From Fusibacter ferrireducens (GTDB taxonomy: Bacteria; Bacillota; Clostridia; Peptostreptococcales; Acidaminobacteraceae), in assembly GCF_015352425.1 (NCBI RefSeq), contig NZ_JADKNH010000008.1, positions 186,001 through 250,000 on the forward strand: a DNA stretch of 64,000 nt, read 5' to 3'. How positions within the stretch are numbered: the stretch's first letter is position 1; each line of letters begins with the position of its first letter. This document shows positions 1-10,136 of the stretch, piece after piece. A program made the translations under genes and the position numbers. The notes beneath the pieces are model-generated. The model did not search any database. It was not told the DNA's origin and saw only the letters and a program-made list of their open reading frames with translations.

Positions 1-2094
1 TATATGAACCTGATGCCGAATCGCACTTTCAATCTGAGGATCGTCAAAAATAACTTCTTGATTTAAGAAAACCCGACACGCCTCAGATACATTTGCTTGG
101 ACCGCTTCTATTTCATCCACATCTTTAACCCATACATGCCTGAGATTATCAAATGATTTTAAAAAAGAGTAGTCCTTAATCTCATCCGTGGCAAAACTCA
201 ATTCAGTGATGGCTTGAACATCCGATCTCAATACAGGCATATCCATATCGTGATGTAGCTTTTGATTAATCGCTTTTTGAGCAGCTTTATCTTTAAGCTC
301 TATGAATTCATCTACGAACAAAGTGCCTTCAAGGGTTGATACCGTTGGTAATACCTCTAATCTGTTATCTAAATGCGCACGCCAATTTGTTAGATTCATT
401 TCATCAGATAACACCTTACTGAGCTTAAGGGATTCAAGTCCCTTTCCAGAGGGAATCGGATTGCCTTCAAAGTGAATGCGCTCAAGGTTCTCCAGCGTCT
501 TGACAAAGGACAAATCCTTAACTTGATTGTTGTAAAACGACAAGATCTCTAATTTGTCATGATTGCTTAAACACGATAAATCTGAAATTTGATTATCGCC
601 TAATTTGAGGATTTTCAAACTTTTAAGCTCTAAAAGTGGTGATATAGCCTCAATCTGATTGCCTGACAAGTCCAATTCATTAAGATTTTCCATACCACTC
701 AGTGCCCCAATGTTCACAATTTGATTGTTACTTAGTTTTATCGAATCTGCAAAATCCCAATTGGATAAAACGTCGATGTTTTCAATACGATTCCCTGAAA
801 GATTCAGATAGTGCCCTTTAGTATTTTTTAAAGGGGATATATCTGTAATCTGGTTCTCAGATAAATTCAGTGATCCAAAGTTTCTAAAGACGTTACCTTG
901 TTGATCCATCTGTGTATATTCTGAGCCTTGAAGCTTCTTTACCTGTCCTAAAGTAGAGATATCTTCAATTTTATTATGGCTTAAATAAAGACTCAGAAAC
1001 TCATATTGAATATTTTGTAGATCGGAAACATCTGTCACCAGATTATTGTTGAGACCCAATATTTGAAGGTTCTTGCAAATCCCATTTCCCGGAGCAAATA
1101 CACTTAAATCTGAAATTCTGTTGTTGCTCAACCACAAGTTATTTAAATGCTCTAATTCAGCTAATGGTGATATATCCTCTATTTGATTTGAAGACAAATA
1201 GAGTTGCTCCAGAAGAATCGCATTTTTCAGCATTGAAATATCGCTAATATCGTTGCCAATAAAATTAGCTACTTTTAATTTTCTTAATTGCTTTAAACAA
1301 GAAATATCTTTAATGTCATTACTGGACACGTCTAAAATTTCAAGTTCAGTCAGATCAGCAATTGGCGAGAGATCGACTATGTAATTCCCATCTAGATCAA
1401 GTCTTTGCAGTTTCTTTAAATTTTTAAGTGGTGAAATATCCGTAATCTGCGTATTACTCAAAATGAGTTCTGATAAGTTGCTACAATACTTAACAAAATC
1501 AATATCTTCAACATTATGAGAACGTAAATCCAATGACCATAAATCTTTCAACTCAGACACTCTAATTTGGTTATCAAAGCTGCCTGTAATCTCACATAAA
1601 ACATCAAGAAGATGCTCATCTGCAATGGGTACATAACGATCCCATTTCATGTAACGTGAATTGATATCACTAGAATCCACTGCTTCGTTATCAAAATCTA
1701 TTTTTTGCATTGAAGCCAAACCCAAAAGTCTATCGATCTCATAAAAAGGCAAATAGCACTTACCTGCTTTGCTAATGGGTTTATTTTCAAGCAAGGTCTC
1801 CTGACCATTCACCAACACTTTATCAGATTTGGATGAACCCTCGATTTTTACATCCTCAAGCTCAATACTAAATACTGTACCATCGGCATTTACAGTCCAT
1901 TTCCCGCCATTAAACTGAGCCATAGCATCCCCTGGAACCATAATGGATCTACTTTCAGAAAAAAAAGGCTTGTCACTGGTTTCATCAAAATAAATCTTAC
2001 CATTGACCCCATCGAGATAAAACCCCTCATCTGCATAGCAGGCATATGACATCGCGAAACATAATGTCACGATTAAAAATAAAACTTTCTTCAT
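1..2094 (-). CDS. Secreted leucine-rich-repeat (internalin-like) protein, 3' end beyond window
   Basis: At least 698 codons on the minus strand with no stop before the window edge. The start at 2094 has AAGGAGA nine bases upstream. An N-terminal signal peptide (MKKVLFLIVTLCFAMS) is followed by a region of about residues 25-160 that resembles a copper-amine-oxidase-N-type stalk domain. From about residue 190 there are more than fifteen 21-23-residue repeats of the bacterial type (L..L.L..N.I.DIS.L), typical of internalins. The last visible part (after about 560) loses the repeat regularity. A surface adhesion or binding role is inferred; the anchor, if any (LPXTG, SLH or choline-binding), lies outside the window. 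Confidence 0.85.
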   Translation of the reverse strand, partial: MKKVLFLIVTLCFAMSYACYADEGFYLDGVNGKIYFDETSDKPFFSESRSIMVPGDAMAQFNGGKWTVNADGTVFSIELEDVKIEGSSKSDKVLVNGQETLLENKPISKAGKCYLPFYEIDRLLGLASMQKIDFDNEAVDSSDINSRYMKWDRYVPIADEHLLDVLCEITGSFDNQIRVSELKDLWSLDLRSHNVEDIDFVKYCSNLSELILSNTQITDISPLKNLKKLQRLDLDGNYIVDLSPIADLTELEILDVSSNDIKDISCLKQLRKLKVANFIGNDISDISMLKNAILLEQLYLSSNQIEDISPLAELEHLNNLWLSNNRISDLSVFAPGNGICKNLQILGLNNNLVTDVSDLQNIQYEFLSLYLSHNKIEDISTLGQVKKLQGSEYTQMDQQGNVFRNFGSLNLSENQITDISPLKNTKGHYLNLSGNRIENIDVLSNWDFADSIKLSNNQIVNIGALSGMENLNELDLSGNQIEAISPLLELKSLKILKLGDNQISDLSCLSNHDKLEILSFYNNQVKDLSFVKTLENLERIHFEGNPIPSGKGLESLKLSKVLSDEMNLTNWRAHLDNRLEVLPTVSTLEGTLFVDEFIELKDKAAQKAINQKLHHDMDMPVLRSDVQAITELSFATDEIKDYSFLKSFDNLRHVWVKDVDEIEAVQANVSEACRVFLNQEVIFDDPQIESAIRHQVHI

Positions 2095-2166
2095 TGAATG
2101 CGCTCTCCTTATTGGATATATTTTTTTAATTCATGAATGCGATCTAACATCATAGTCTAAATAAGT

Positions 2167-2198
2167 CAGGCTAGTATCTCTTAAAAAACACTAGCCTG
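2167..2198 (-). terminator. Hairpin between GGDEF gene and LRR gene
   Basis: A perfect 9-bp inverted repeat (CAGGCTAGT / ACTAGCCTG) with a 14-base loop lies just past the stop of the GGDEF gene. It has no clean T-run on the minus side, so it may be a weak terminator or only an RNA structure. Confidence 0.5.
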
Positions 2199-2265
2199 TC
2201 CTGTTTCTCTTTCAGAAGATTCAAAGCAATGATCTACCTTGCTCTTATGATTATCGATTTGAATC

Positions 2266-3972
2266 CTATTTATGCGTTAATATCGTATAACGATTACTTC
2301 CGCCACGTTTGGACAGATACATGGCCTGATCGCTTCTGGCAATCCATTCTTTCGGTAAATCTCCTTTTATATAGGGACTTATACCGATGCTAATGCCTAC
2401 AGTGAGATCAAGCTCTCCCACCAAGACCACTTCACCCACAACATGGATCAATTTATCAGCCAGTGCTTCAATTTCTGCTTGATCTTTACGCTGAGCCAAA
2501 ATTAGAAACTCATCGCCTCCAAAGCGAGCAATCACATCATCTTGATCCAATGCCACTTGTAAACCTCTGCTGACCATTATCAGAACCTTATCCCCCACAT
2601 GATGCCCATAAGTATCATTTATAGATTTAAAACCATCCAGATCAAGAAATAATAAATAAGCACCTGCCGCTTGAATAGATTCTGTATACCGTTCAATGGA
2701 GGATAAAATATAGGCTCTATTGCGAAGTCCTGTCAGTTCGTCCAGTTCAATACGCCTTTCGAGGAGTTGATTGCGTTTATCCGTCGTCGCAAATCGTTCA
2801 ATCACAATCAGTGCAAAACACCATATTACCACGAGTCCTGCAAAGGGAATATAACTGTATTCGTTAGGATAGCCAAGTTCCTTAATCAGAGCAATCGCTA
2901 TGACTGCACACGCTGTCAACATTAAATAAGAACCTTTAGCACCATCATGTATTGCCTTGACAAGCATTAGACTTATAATGACTATGCAAATTACACTGAG
3001 ATACTTGTATGGCGCGAAAATCAACGTGTACATTTGATTATCCAACAGCATTGGCATTATCCCTAAGGCAATGGCAATCAACACGAGACTCTTTTCAAGA
3101 ACTTGAAGTTTTTTAGTGGGAAATAACTTTAAGATAAACAGACAAAATAGAGGCAGTAAAACATAGCCCGTGGCATACTCCAACCTGACTAAGAGATCCC
3201 ATGAGATGGCGTTTGTAAGTTGGTGTATAAGGCGTTCCACTATGAGCAAGCTATAAATACTCATACAGATACAGATAAGAGCAAAATACATCGTATCTGC
3301 GCGCCTTCTATACATCACAAAAATGCCTAAAAAGAAAACCCCCATTGCAAAGAGACTTGAACTCACAAAGGCTGATAAAAATCGATGCCTTTGCTGGTTT
3401 TGGACAATCTCATCATAAAAGCCAATTTCAATGGAATTCCAAAACCCACCTCTATAATAATGATCATTTGAAATTTCCATGGCTATCTCAGCTCGACCTT
3501 CACGATCCGAAACAAATGCGCCCACAGTCGGGCGCCATTCTGGAATTTTTCGATCTACATTTCCATTTTTTGCAACTTGTTTGTCGTTGATATATAAATT
3601 ATAGGCTGTCACTTCATCATAAATGAAAAAGCCATAAATCTTACTGGGATCTAATCCAGTGAGCAGGCCTTTATAAACGCCGACACCATAGGGTGAAAAG
3701 TTAAGCTCTGCATCTTCTTCCCAGCTATGCGGCACTTGTTTAAACTGGCTTTGTAAATGAGATAGATCCGCTCCGTATCTCGTGTTCGGATAAAATTGCC
3801 ACAGTCCAGTCAAACTGCTTTGCTTGCCTTGCCAGTCGGAAAGATCTGATGTGCCGTTTACTAAGGGGATGTGCGCCATTGAGTTATAAACATGTGCATT
3901 CATCCAAAAAGAGGCGCCCAATACGATCAACACTAAAATGATGATGTAAAGAAATAATCCTTTTATTTTCAT
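2266..3972 (-). CDS. Membrane diguanylate cyclase (7TMR-DISM-like sensor plus GGDEF)
   Basis: 568 residues. One N-terminal membrane segment (about 7-25), an extracellular beta-rich sensor domain (about 30-190), about seven hydrophobic segments (about 200-390) and a C-terminal GGDEF domain. The active loop RFGGDEF is intact near residue 483, with the DELTGLRNR start motif and LFLDLDGFK metal-binding segment upstream, so c-di-GMP synthesis is likely. The I-site position has Asp-Gln-Asp in place of RxxD, so product inhibition through that site is not expected. The ATG overlaps the stop of the acetyltransferase gene (ATGA), which implies translational coupling. Confidence 0.9.
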   Translation of the reverse strand: MKIKGLFLYIIILVLIVLGASFWMNAHVYNSMAHIPLVNGTSDLSDWQGKQSSLTGLWQFYPNTRYGADLSHLQSQFKQVPHSWEEDAELNFSPYGVGVYKGLLTGLDPSKIYGFFIYDEVTAYNLYINDKQVAKNGNVDRKIPEWRPTVGAFVSDREGRAEIAMEISNDHYYRGGFWNSIEIGFYDEIVQNQQRHRFLSAFVSSSLFAMGVFFLGIFVMYRRRADTMYFALICICMSIYSLLIVERLIHQLTNAISWDLLVRLEYATGYVLLPLFCLFILKLFPTKKLQVLEKSLVLIAIALGIMPMLLDNQMYTLIFAPYKYLSVICIVIISLMLVKAIHDGAKGSYLMLTACAVIAIALIKELGYPNEYSYIPFAGLVVIWCFALIVIERFATTDKRNQLLERRIELDELTGLRNRAYILSSIERYTESIQAAGAYLLFLDLDGFKSINDTYGHHVGDKVLIMVSRGLQVALDQDDVIARFGGDEFLILAQRKDQAEIEALADKLIHVVGEVVLVGELDLTVGISIGISPYIKGDLPKEWIARSDQAMYLSKRGGSNRYTILTHK

Positions 3973-4463
3973 CTATCTAGCTCGTACCGTTTCTCAACTA
4001 AAACGCGTCCCCACATTTCTTGAGAAGTCTCCTCCACCATCTTGAAACCTTCCCGTTCATATATTGAAGATGCTTTTTCTTGATCTGAAGTGGTTAAAAG
4101 CCAAATTTTCTTATAGTCCTTCTCTTCACAGAACTGCATCGCTCTCTTAAAGAGTTTTTGCCCAAGACCTATGCCTCTATATTCTGGATCTATTAAAAAC
4201 CATCTGAGTTGAGCTTCGGTATCACTATATCCCAATATGGCAACATTGCCAATGATGACGCCATCCTTTTCCGCAATAAAAAATCGATCTCTCTCTTGGG
4301 AGTACCTCAAAGTAAAATCATAAAAAGTTTTACAGACATAGCCTTCAAACTCTAAATCATACTGGCATTCTTCTTTATAAATTTTTCCATGCAAATAAGT
4401 TAGATAGCCTAAATCTCCAGCAATTAAATGTTCTCGAATGGTTATTGCTTCTGTTGAATCCAT
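3969..4463 (-). CDS. GNAT family N-acetyltransferase
   Basis: 164 residues, typical GNAT length. The acetyl-CoA-binding motif A is visible as DPEYRGIGLGQKLFKRAMQF near residue 95, followed by the usual CEEKDYKKIWLLT strand and the IYEREGFK C-terminal motif. The start has GGAGG at good spacing (catctttacG region read on minus, AAGGAGG). The last four bases overlap the diguanylate cyclase start, so both are probably made from one mRNA. The acceptor substrate cannot be told from sequence. Confidence 0.9.
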   Translation of the reverse strand: MDSTEAITIREHLIAGDLGYLTYLHGKIYKEECQYDLEFEGYVCKTFYDFTLRYSQERDRFFIAEKDGVIIGNVAILGYSDTEAQLRWFLIDPEYRGIGLGQKLFKRAMQFCEEKDYKKIWLLTTSDQEKASSIYEREGFKMVEETSQEMWGRVLVEKRYELDR

Positions 4464-4620
4464 GTGTACGCCTCCTTACATCAATCAAACGATTAAATTA
4501 TGTTTTAATCATTTTACTACAATAAAAGGCTCATAACAACTCTATTGATTTTGATTTCCTAATAAGCTATTAACTCTAAGTATGTATGTTACTATCATGT
4601 GACTATCCATGATAGCGAAA

Positions 4621-4650
4621 GAGCGTTTTCATCTCTGTGAACAAACGCTC
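4621..4650 (-). terminator. Hairpin overlapping the end of the 73-residue gene
   Basis: GAGCGTTT / AAACGCTC, an 8-bp stem with a 14-base loop, followed on the minus strand by TTTC. It overlaps the last codons and the stop of the small upstream gene. Confidence 0.5.
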
Positions 4651-4850
4651 TCATATGCTCTGCACAATGTGGGATCTTCATAACTGGCATCACAATCAAT
4701 TTCCTCTAAGCATTCAAAAAGATAATCTTCTAAAAAGAGATCTTTTGTCGGTCTTGAGTCTGATTTTACCATGTATATTTCAAGATAATCCTCTAGAAAT
4801 TGAATTTCTCTTCGACGTTGCTCAAGGCTCTTTTCCTCTGTTTTTTTCAT
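4629..4850 (-). CDS. Small acidic protein of unknown function
   Basis: 73 residues; not recognised. A strong AAGGAGG site sits about ten bases before the ATG, so translation is likely. The N-terminal half is charged and probably helical (KSLEQRRREIQFLEDYLEIY). The C-terminal half is acidic and holds four Cys (CLEEIDCD, CRAYESVC), which could bind a metal or form disulfides. It lies 30 bases downstream of the PLC-like gene and is probably co-transcribed with it. Confidence 0.65.
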   Translation of the reverse strand: MKKTEEKSLEQRRREIQFLEDYLEIYMVKSDSRPTKDLFLEDYLFECLEEIDCDASYEDPTLCRAYESVCSQR

Positions 4851-4880
4851 CGTTCTTTTTACCTCCTTTCCAAAATACTT

Positions 4881-5474
4881 CTATATATAATCTGTCCAAA
4901 GGGTCTCCTGAGGATAAATCTCAAAATTGCCTCTGTAAACCATAGAATCTGTAATGACCTTACAAGCATAAATCGAAGTTTGAATTGCATAAAACAAATC
5001 GTTTTCATATGTTTTCGGGCTCTCAACGTACCTCTCTCTAGCTCTCATTATTTGCGTTCTCATACTGCCCTCCTCTTGCATCGTAAAATCGTTCCCCATC
5101 GTTTTGAAAAACTGAAATCTCAACATTTTCTTTAAGACAAAGTGGAGTTTAATTTCATAAATACCATGTTCTCTGTACTGAATGAATTTTGATATTTCTG
5201 AGTGATATAGACAAAAAAAATCACAAATGTAGTGGCATAAAAAACCAAGTCTCACAGAATAAGTGTTTACACTGAAGTCTCCTGTCACCAATTCCTCCGA
5301 GAGTGCCAGAATACGTTCAAGATCATTATCAAACATATGTGGGGTCTTATTAAACCGAGGGTCCACATCTGGCATGACATTCCCATAGATGAAAGCGACT
5401 CTATTGAGTTCATAAAGCTCTTTAACTTCACTGAAGATCAAGTTTGCCATTGTAATATGCGTCATAAAATTCAT
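4881..5474 (-). CDS. Zinc-dependent phospholipase C-like protein
   Basis: 197 residues. The early His (MTHITMANLIF), the GNVMPD segment near residue 32 and the H-x3-D-x5-H run in LCHYICDFFCLYH near residue 82 match the family often annotated as zinc-dependent phospholipase C (S1/P1-like fold). There is no signal peptide, so the name reflects fold and metal ligands rather than a proven secreted lipase. The upstream site is G-rich but not a clean Shine-Dalgarno; the Met at position 4 is an alternative start. Next gene downstream is the 73-residue protein. Confidence 0.7.
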   Translation of the reverse strand: MNFMTHITMANLIFSEVKELYELNRVAFIYGNVMPDVDPRFNKTPHMFDNDLERILALSEELVTGDFSVNTYSVRLGFLCHYICDFFCLYHSEISKFIQYREHGIYEIKLHFVLKKMLRFQFFKTMGNDFTMQEEGSMRTQIMRARERYVESPKTYENDLFYAIQTSIYACKVITDSMVYRGNFEIYPQETLWTDYI

Positions 5475-5596
5475 CTACTACACCCCCACACACATTCACT
5501 GCTACGCTCAGCCTTACTATAACAAAACAATATAAAATCCATTTATGCTTTATGTAAAATTAGGGTCAAATACTTAAGGTCGTGTTCATATAGATA

Positions 5597-5660
5597 AAAG
5601 AATCCCTCCTAACTTGGCAAACCCATTGTATAATAGATTTGCCTTGATAAGAGGGATTTC
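5597..5660 (-). terminator. Terminator of the beta-glucoside PTS operon
   Basis: Outer stem AATCCCTC / GAGGGATT (5601-5608 with 5651-5658), inner stem GGCAAA / TTTGCC, then TTTT on the minus strand. It lies about 40 bases past the bglP stop. Confidence 0.75.
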
Positions 5661-5696
5661 TATAACTTCTTCAGACTGATAGTTATTGATTATACA

Positions 5697-7610
<1,914 letters not shown>

Positions 7611-7676
7611 TTAAACCATACTGCCTATAATGAAGTTTTGTTGCTAATATATGACTATTTTTTATAGGTTCGCCTT

Positions 7677-7726
7677 TTATAGGACGTTTCATATGCCCAT
7701 CTTATAGGACTGCTCATATGCCCATC
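7677..7726. repeat. Tandem 25-bp duplication in the bglP leader
   Basis: Two adjacent 25-bp copies (7677-7701 and 7702-7726) share TTATAGGAC...TCATATGCCCATC and differ only at three central bases. A partial third copy (TTTTATAGG) precedes them. The repeat lies in the transcribed leader between the switch terminator and bglP. Confidence 0.8.
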
Positions 7727-7745
7727 AGTAAATTGTCAAAAAAAA

Positions 7746-7810
7746 TACCTAGAAAACAAGGTGTTAATCCCTTATTTCCTAGGTATAGCCTGCTTGACCA
7801 GTAACAATCC
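7746..7810 (-). promoter_or_regulatory. RAT antiterminator site overlapping a terminator, upstream of bglP
   Basis: On the minus strand 7810-7782 begins GGATTGTTACTG and ends GCAGGCTATACC, a textbook LicT/BglG RNA target. Its 3' end overlaps the left arm of a terminator (stem 7746-7752 with 7779-7785, CTAGGTA / TACCTAG) followed by eight T. Binding of the antiterminator should block this hairpin and allow bglP transcription. Confidence 0.92.
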
Positions 7811-7812
7811 TA

Positions 7813-8649
7813 TTATAACGCTATTCTTTTGATGTGAACCGTGAGATAGATCAGTTCTGTATCGGTTAAAAACTTTGAAAAATGACTTTCTATATACTCT
7901 CTGATTTTCAGAGCACATTTATACTCTCTTTTATATTCTTTCTGAATGGTTTTAATGAGTTCTTCATTATCATCCTCTAAACTCTTATTGCTGATAATGC
8001 GTTGCGCAAAAAACTTTAAATGCGTTAAAAACCGTTCATAGTGTATGGATTCTTCGTCGAATTCAATGTTGAGTTGATACTTGACAATTTGAAGTATATT
8101 TTGGATCATACCAAGCATATCCGTGCTCTCCATCACATTACCCACTTTTAGCGAGGCACCTACTAAGTGAAGGGCTATATAACCCGCTTCGTCTTCCGGC
8201 AATCTGATATTCAAACGTGTTTCAATTATGTTGAGTGCTTCAAGGCCAACTTTGTATTCCCTACTGTAGTACTTCTTGATTTCCCAAATTAAAGCATTTT
8301 TAAAATTAATGCCTTCTTCATATCTCTGAATGGCATAGCTCAAATGATCGGTCAAAGAAATATAAATATTATCACTAATTTTACAATCCAGAGCCTTTTT
8401 CGCATAACTGACAATTGCATTTGCCGTTTGGATATGTTCATTGGGAACACTTGATAAGAGTTCTATAAGTTGATTGGATGTCTTTTTATCCTGTATCGTA
8501 TAAATTTTTTCTATAAGTGAAGTTTCAATAACATCCCCAGGTTTTTTTTTAAAGCCCAGCCCACATCCGATCACCAATACTTCGGTGTTATCTTCATTAT
8601 ATGAGCGTACTAAATTGTTATTAATTACTTTCTCAACAACCACAGCCAA
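7813..8649 (-). CDS. licT: BglG/LicT family transcription antiterminator
   Basis: 278 residues. The N-terminal CAT RNA-binding domain (1-55; VVEKVINNNLV, KKPGDVIE) is followed by PRD1 and PRD2 (about 65-275) with their conserved His (LTDHLSYAIQR; HLVGAS; TVHIKR). In this family PTS phosphorylation of the PRDs sets dimerisation and RNA binding. It should act on the RAT sites found just before this gene and between it and bglP, so it controls its own operon. The Bacillus homolog is LicT; the E. coli one is BglG. Confidence 0.93.
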   Translation of the reverse strand: MAVVVEKVINNNLVRSYNEDNTEVLVIGCGLGFKKKPGDVIETSLIEKIYTIQDKKTSNQLIELLSSVPNEHIQTANAIVSYAKKALDCKISDNIYISLTDHLSYAIQRYEEGINFKNALIWEIKKYYSREYKVGLEALNIIETRLNIRLPEDEAGYIALHLVGASLKVGNVMESTDMLGMIQNILQIVKYQLNIEFDEESIHYERFLTHLKFFAQRIISNKSLEDDNEELIKTIQKEYKREYKCALKIREYIESHFSKFLTDTELIYLTVHIKRIAL

Positions 8650-8680
8650 TTCCCTTCATATAAAGATACCCATTTAGATA

Positions 8681-8747
8681 CAAAAAAGGCAGTCCTCCCC
8701 CAGATGCATAGCACCAAGTGGTATAGCCTGCCTAACAGTAACAATCC
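8681..8747 (-). promoter_or_regulatory. Second RAT site with overlapping terminator, upstream of licT
   Basis: 8747-8720 on the minus strand reads GGATTGTTACTG, then a 4-base loop part, then GCAGGCTATACC: one base shorter than the downstream RAT. GGCAG within it can pair with CTGCC (8688-8692), and TTTTTT follows, which makes a terminator that excludes the RAT fold. Confidence 0.88.
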
Positions 8748-8765
8748 AACTCGTCTTACAAGAAA

Positions 8766-8794
8766 ATACTATCATAAACCCTATGTGATGTCAA
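8766..8794 (-). promoter_or_regulatory. Promoter of the licT-bglP operon
   Basis: TTGACA (8794-8789), a 17-bp spacer and TAGTAT (8771-8766) on the minus strand. The predicted transcript would start a few bases before the first RAT site. Confidence 0.75.
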
Positions 8795-8908
8795 ACATAC
8801 ATTTCATTTTTTGTTTACATAACCATACAAAGTTTTAACTGTAAAATGAACTAGACCTTTTAAAACTGCTTGTCTTCTGTACTCTTTTTTATTTTTACAA
8901 AATCTTTT

Positions 8909-10021
8909 TTATCTTAAAAAGACCTTTTTTTCATAAGTGAGCTTTTCTACCATCTCTGGTATAGGCTCAAATCCAATACCCGGTTTTTCAGGAACAGCAA
9001 TCATCGAGTCTGCGTCTATCACCATTGGTGGATCAATAAGATCTCTTTCATAGTATCTCGTAGATGCTGGCAAGTCACCAGGGAATTTATAATTTGGAAG
9101 CGATGCAATGGCAAGGTTATGTGCTCTTGCAATTCCAGTATCCAGCATACCGCCGCACCAAACAGGAATGTCATAGCTTGCACATAAATCATGCACTTTT
9201 TTCGCTGCGGTAAGACCGCCCACTCTGGCAACTTTGATATTAATCGTTTTCGTACTGCCAAGTTCAATGGCCTTTCTGGCATCTTCCACCGAATGAATGC
9301 TCTCATCCAAACAAACTCTCGTCTTAATTGCCGCTTGAAGTTTCGCATGATCCACGATATCGTCATGATCAAGTGGTTGCTCTATCATAATCATGTTGAG
9401 GTGATCCATCTCTTTAAAAAGATCAATATCATTTAAAGTGTACGCTGAATTTGCATCTGCCATAATCATGATATCACTATGGTGTTTTCTCACATATTCA
9501 AGATACTTGATGTCTTTTCCCGGCTTGATTTTCATCTTAACGCGTTTGTAGCCCTCAGCCATGAACTTTTCCACACTTTCAAGAAGCGCTTCTTTGCTCT
9601 CTTGAATGCCTATGCTGATGCCTGTCTCTACTTTCTTTCGCGTGCCGCCTAATGCTTTAGACAGAGAGATGTTGTTTTCCTTACAGTATAAATCCCATAC
9701 AGCACAATCAAGTGATGATTTTGCCATCTTATTTCTTCTCACATGCGCGAACATATCATAGAGTTCTTCAGGGTGTGCAATCTCATCATGACTGTATAAA
9801 ATAGGAATTAAGAAATCCGATAAAATATGCCATGCCGTTTCATTGGTTTCTTCATTGTAGAAGGGATGTTGTAGGGCAGAACAATCCCCATAGCCCACAT
9901 GATCTTTACTGTGCACTTCCACAAAGATAAAATGTTTTTCGGCCATTGTAGCCGAACTTATTTGAAAGGGTTTCTTAAATTTGATCTTCATTTTCCTTAG
10001 GACAATCTTTTCAATCTTCAT
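8909..10021 (-). CDS. Enolase-superfamily enzyme, OSBS/N-acylamino acid racemase-like (copy 1)
   Basis: 370 residues from the ATG at 10021, chosen because AGGAG lies eight bases before it; ten further codons upstream lack a site. The muconate-lactonizing/OSBS subgroup signature is complete: KxK at 162/164, Asp189, Glu214, Asp239 and Lys263, the same spacing as N-succinylamino acid racemases, plus CGGMLDTGIARAHN near the C-terminus. These enzymes abstract an alpha-proton next to a carboxylate using Mg2+. With no menaquinone genes around, acylamino-acid racemase or a related epimerase is more likely than OSBS. A paralog follows directly upstream in the transcript. Confidence 0.85.
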   Translation of the reverse strand: MKIEKIVLRKMKIKFKKPFQISSATMAEKHFIFVEVHSKDHVGYGDCSALQHPFYNEETNETAWHILSDFLIPILYSHDEIAHPEELYDMFAHVRRNKMAKSSLDCAVWDLYCKENNISLSKALGGTRKKVETGISIGIQESKEALLESVEKFMAEGYKRVKMKIKPGKDIKYLEYVRKHHSDIMIMADANSAYTLNDIDLFKEMDHLNMIMIEQPLDHDDIVDHAKLQAAIKTRVCLDESIHSVEDARKAIELGSTKTINIKVARVGGLTAAKKVHDLCASYDIPVWCGGMLDTGIARAHNLAIASLPNYKFPGDLPASTRYYERDLIDPPMVIDADSMIAVPEKPGIGFEPIPEMVEKLTYEKKVFLR

Positions 10022-10136
10022 TTTTGATCTCCTCTTCATTAAACATATCAAAACTTAATAGATTCACTTTTAAATTAAAGGCCTTATATTAGATTTCTAT
10101 ATTGGATTTTCAGTTAAATCTTGCGCCTTCATGTTT

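Noticed and set aside
4637-4945. Plus-strand frames opposite the 73-residue and PLC-like genes
   Set aside because: Shadow frames without ribosome sites; the minus-strand genes have clear sites or family motifs.
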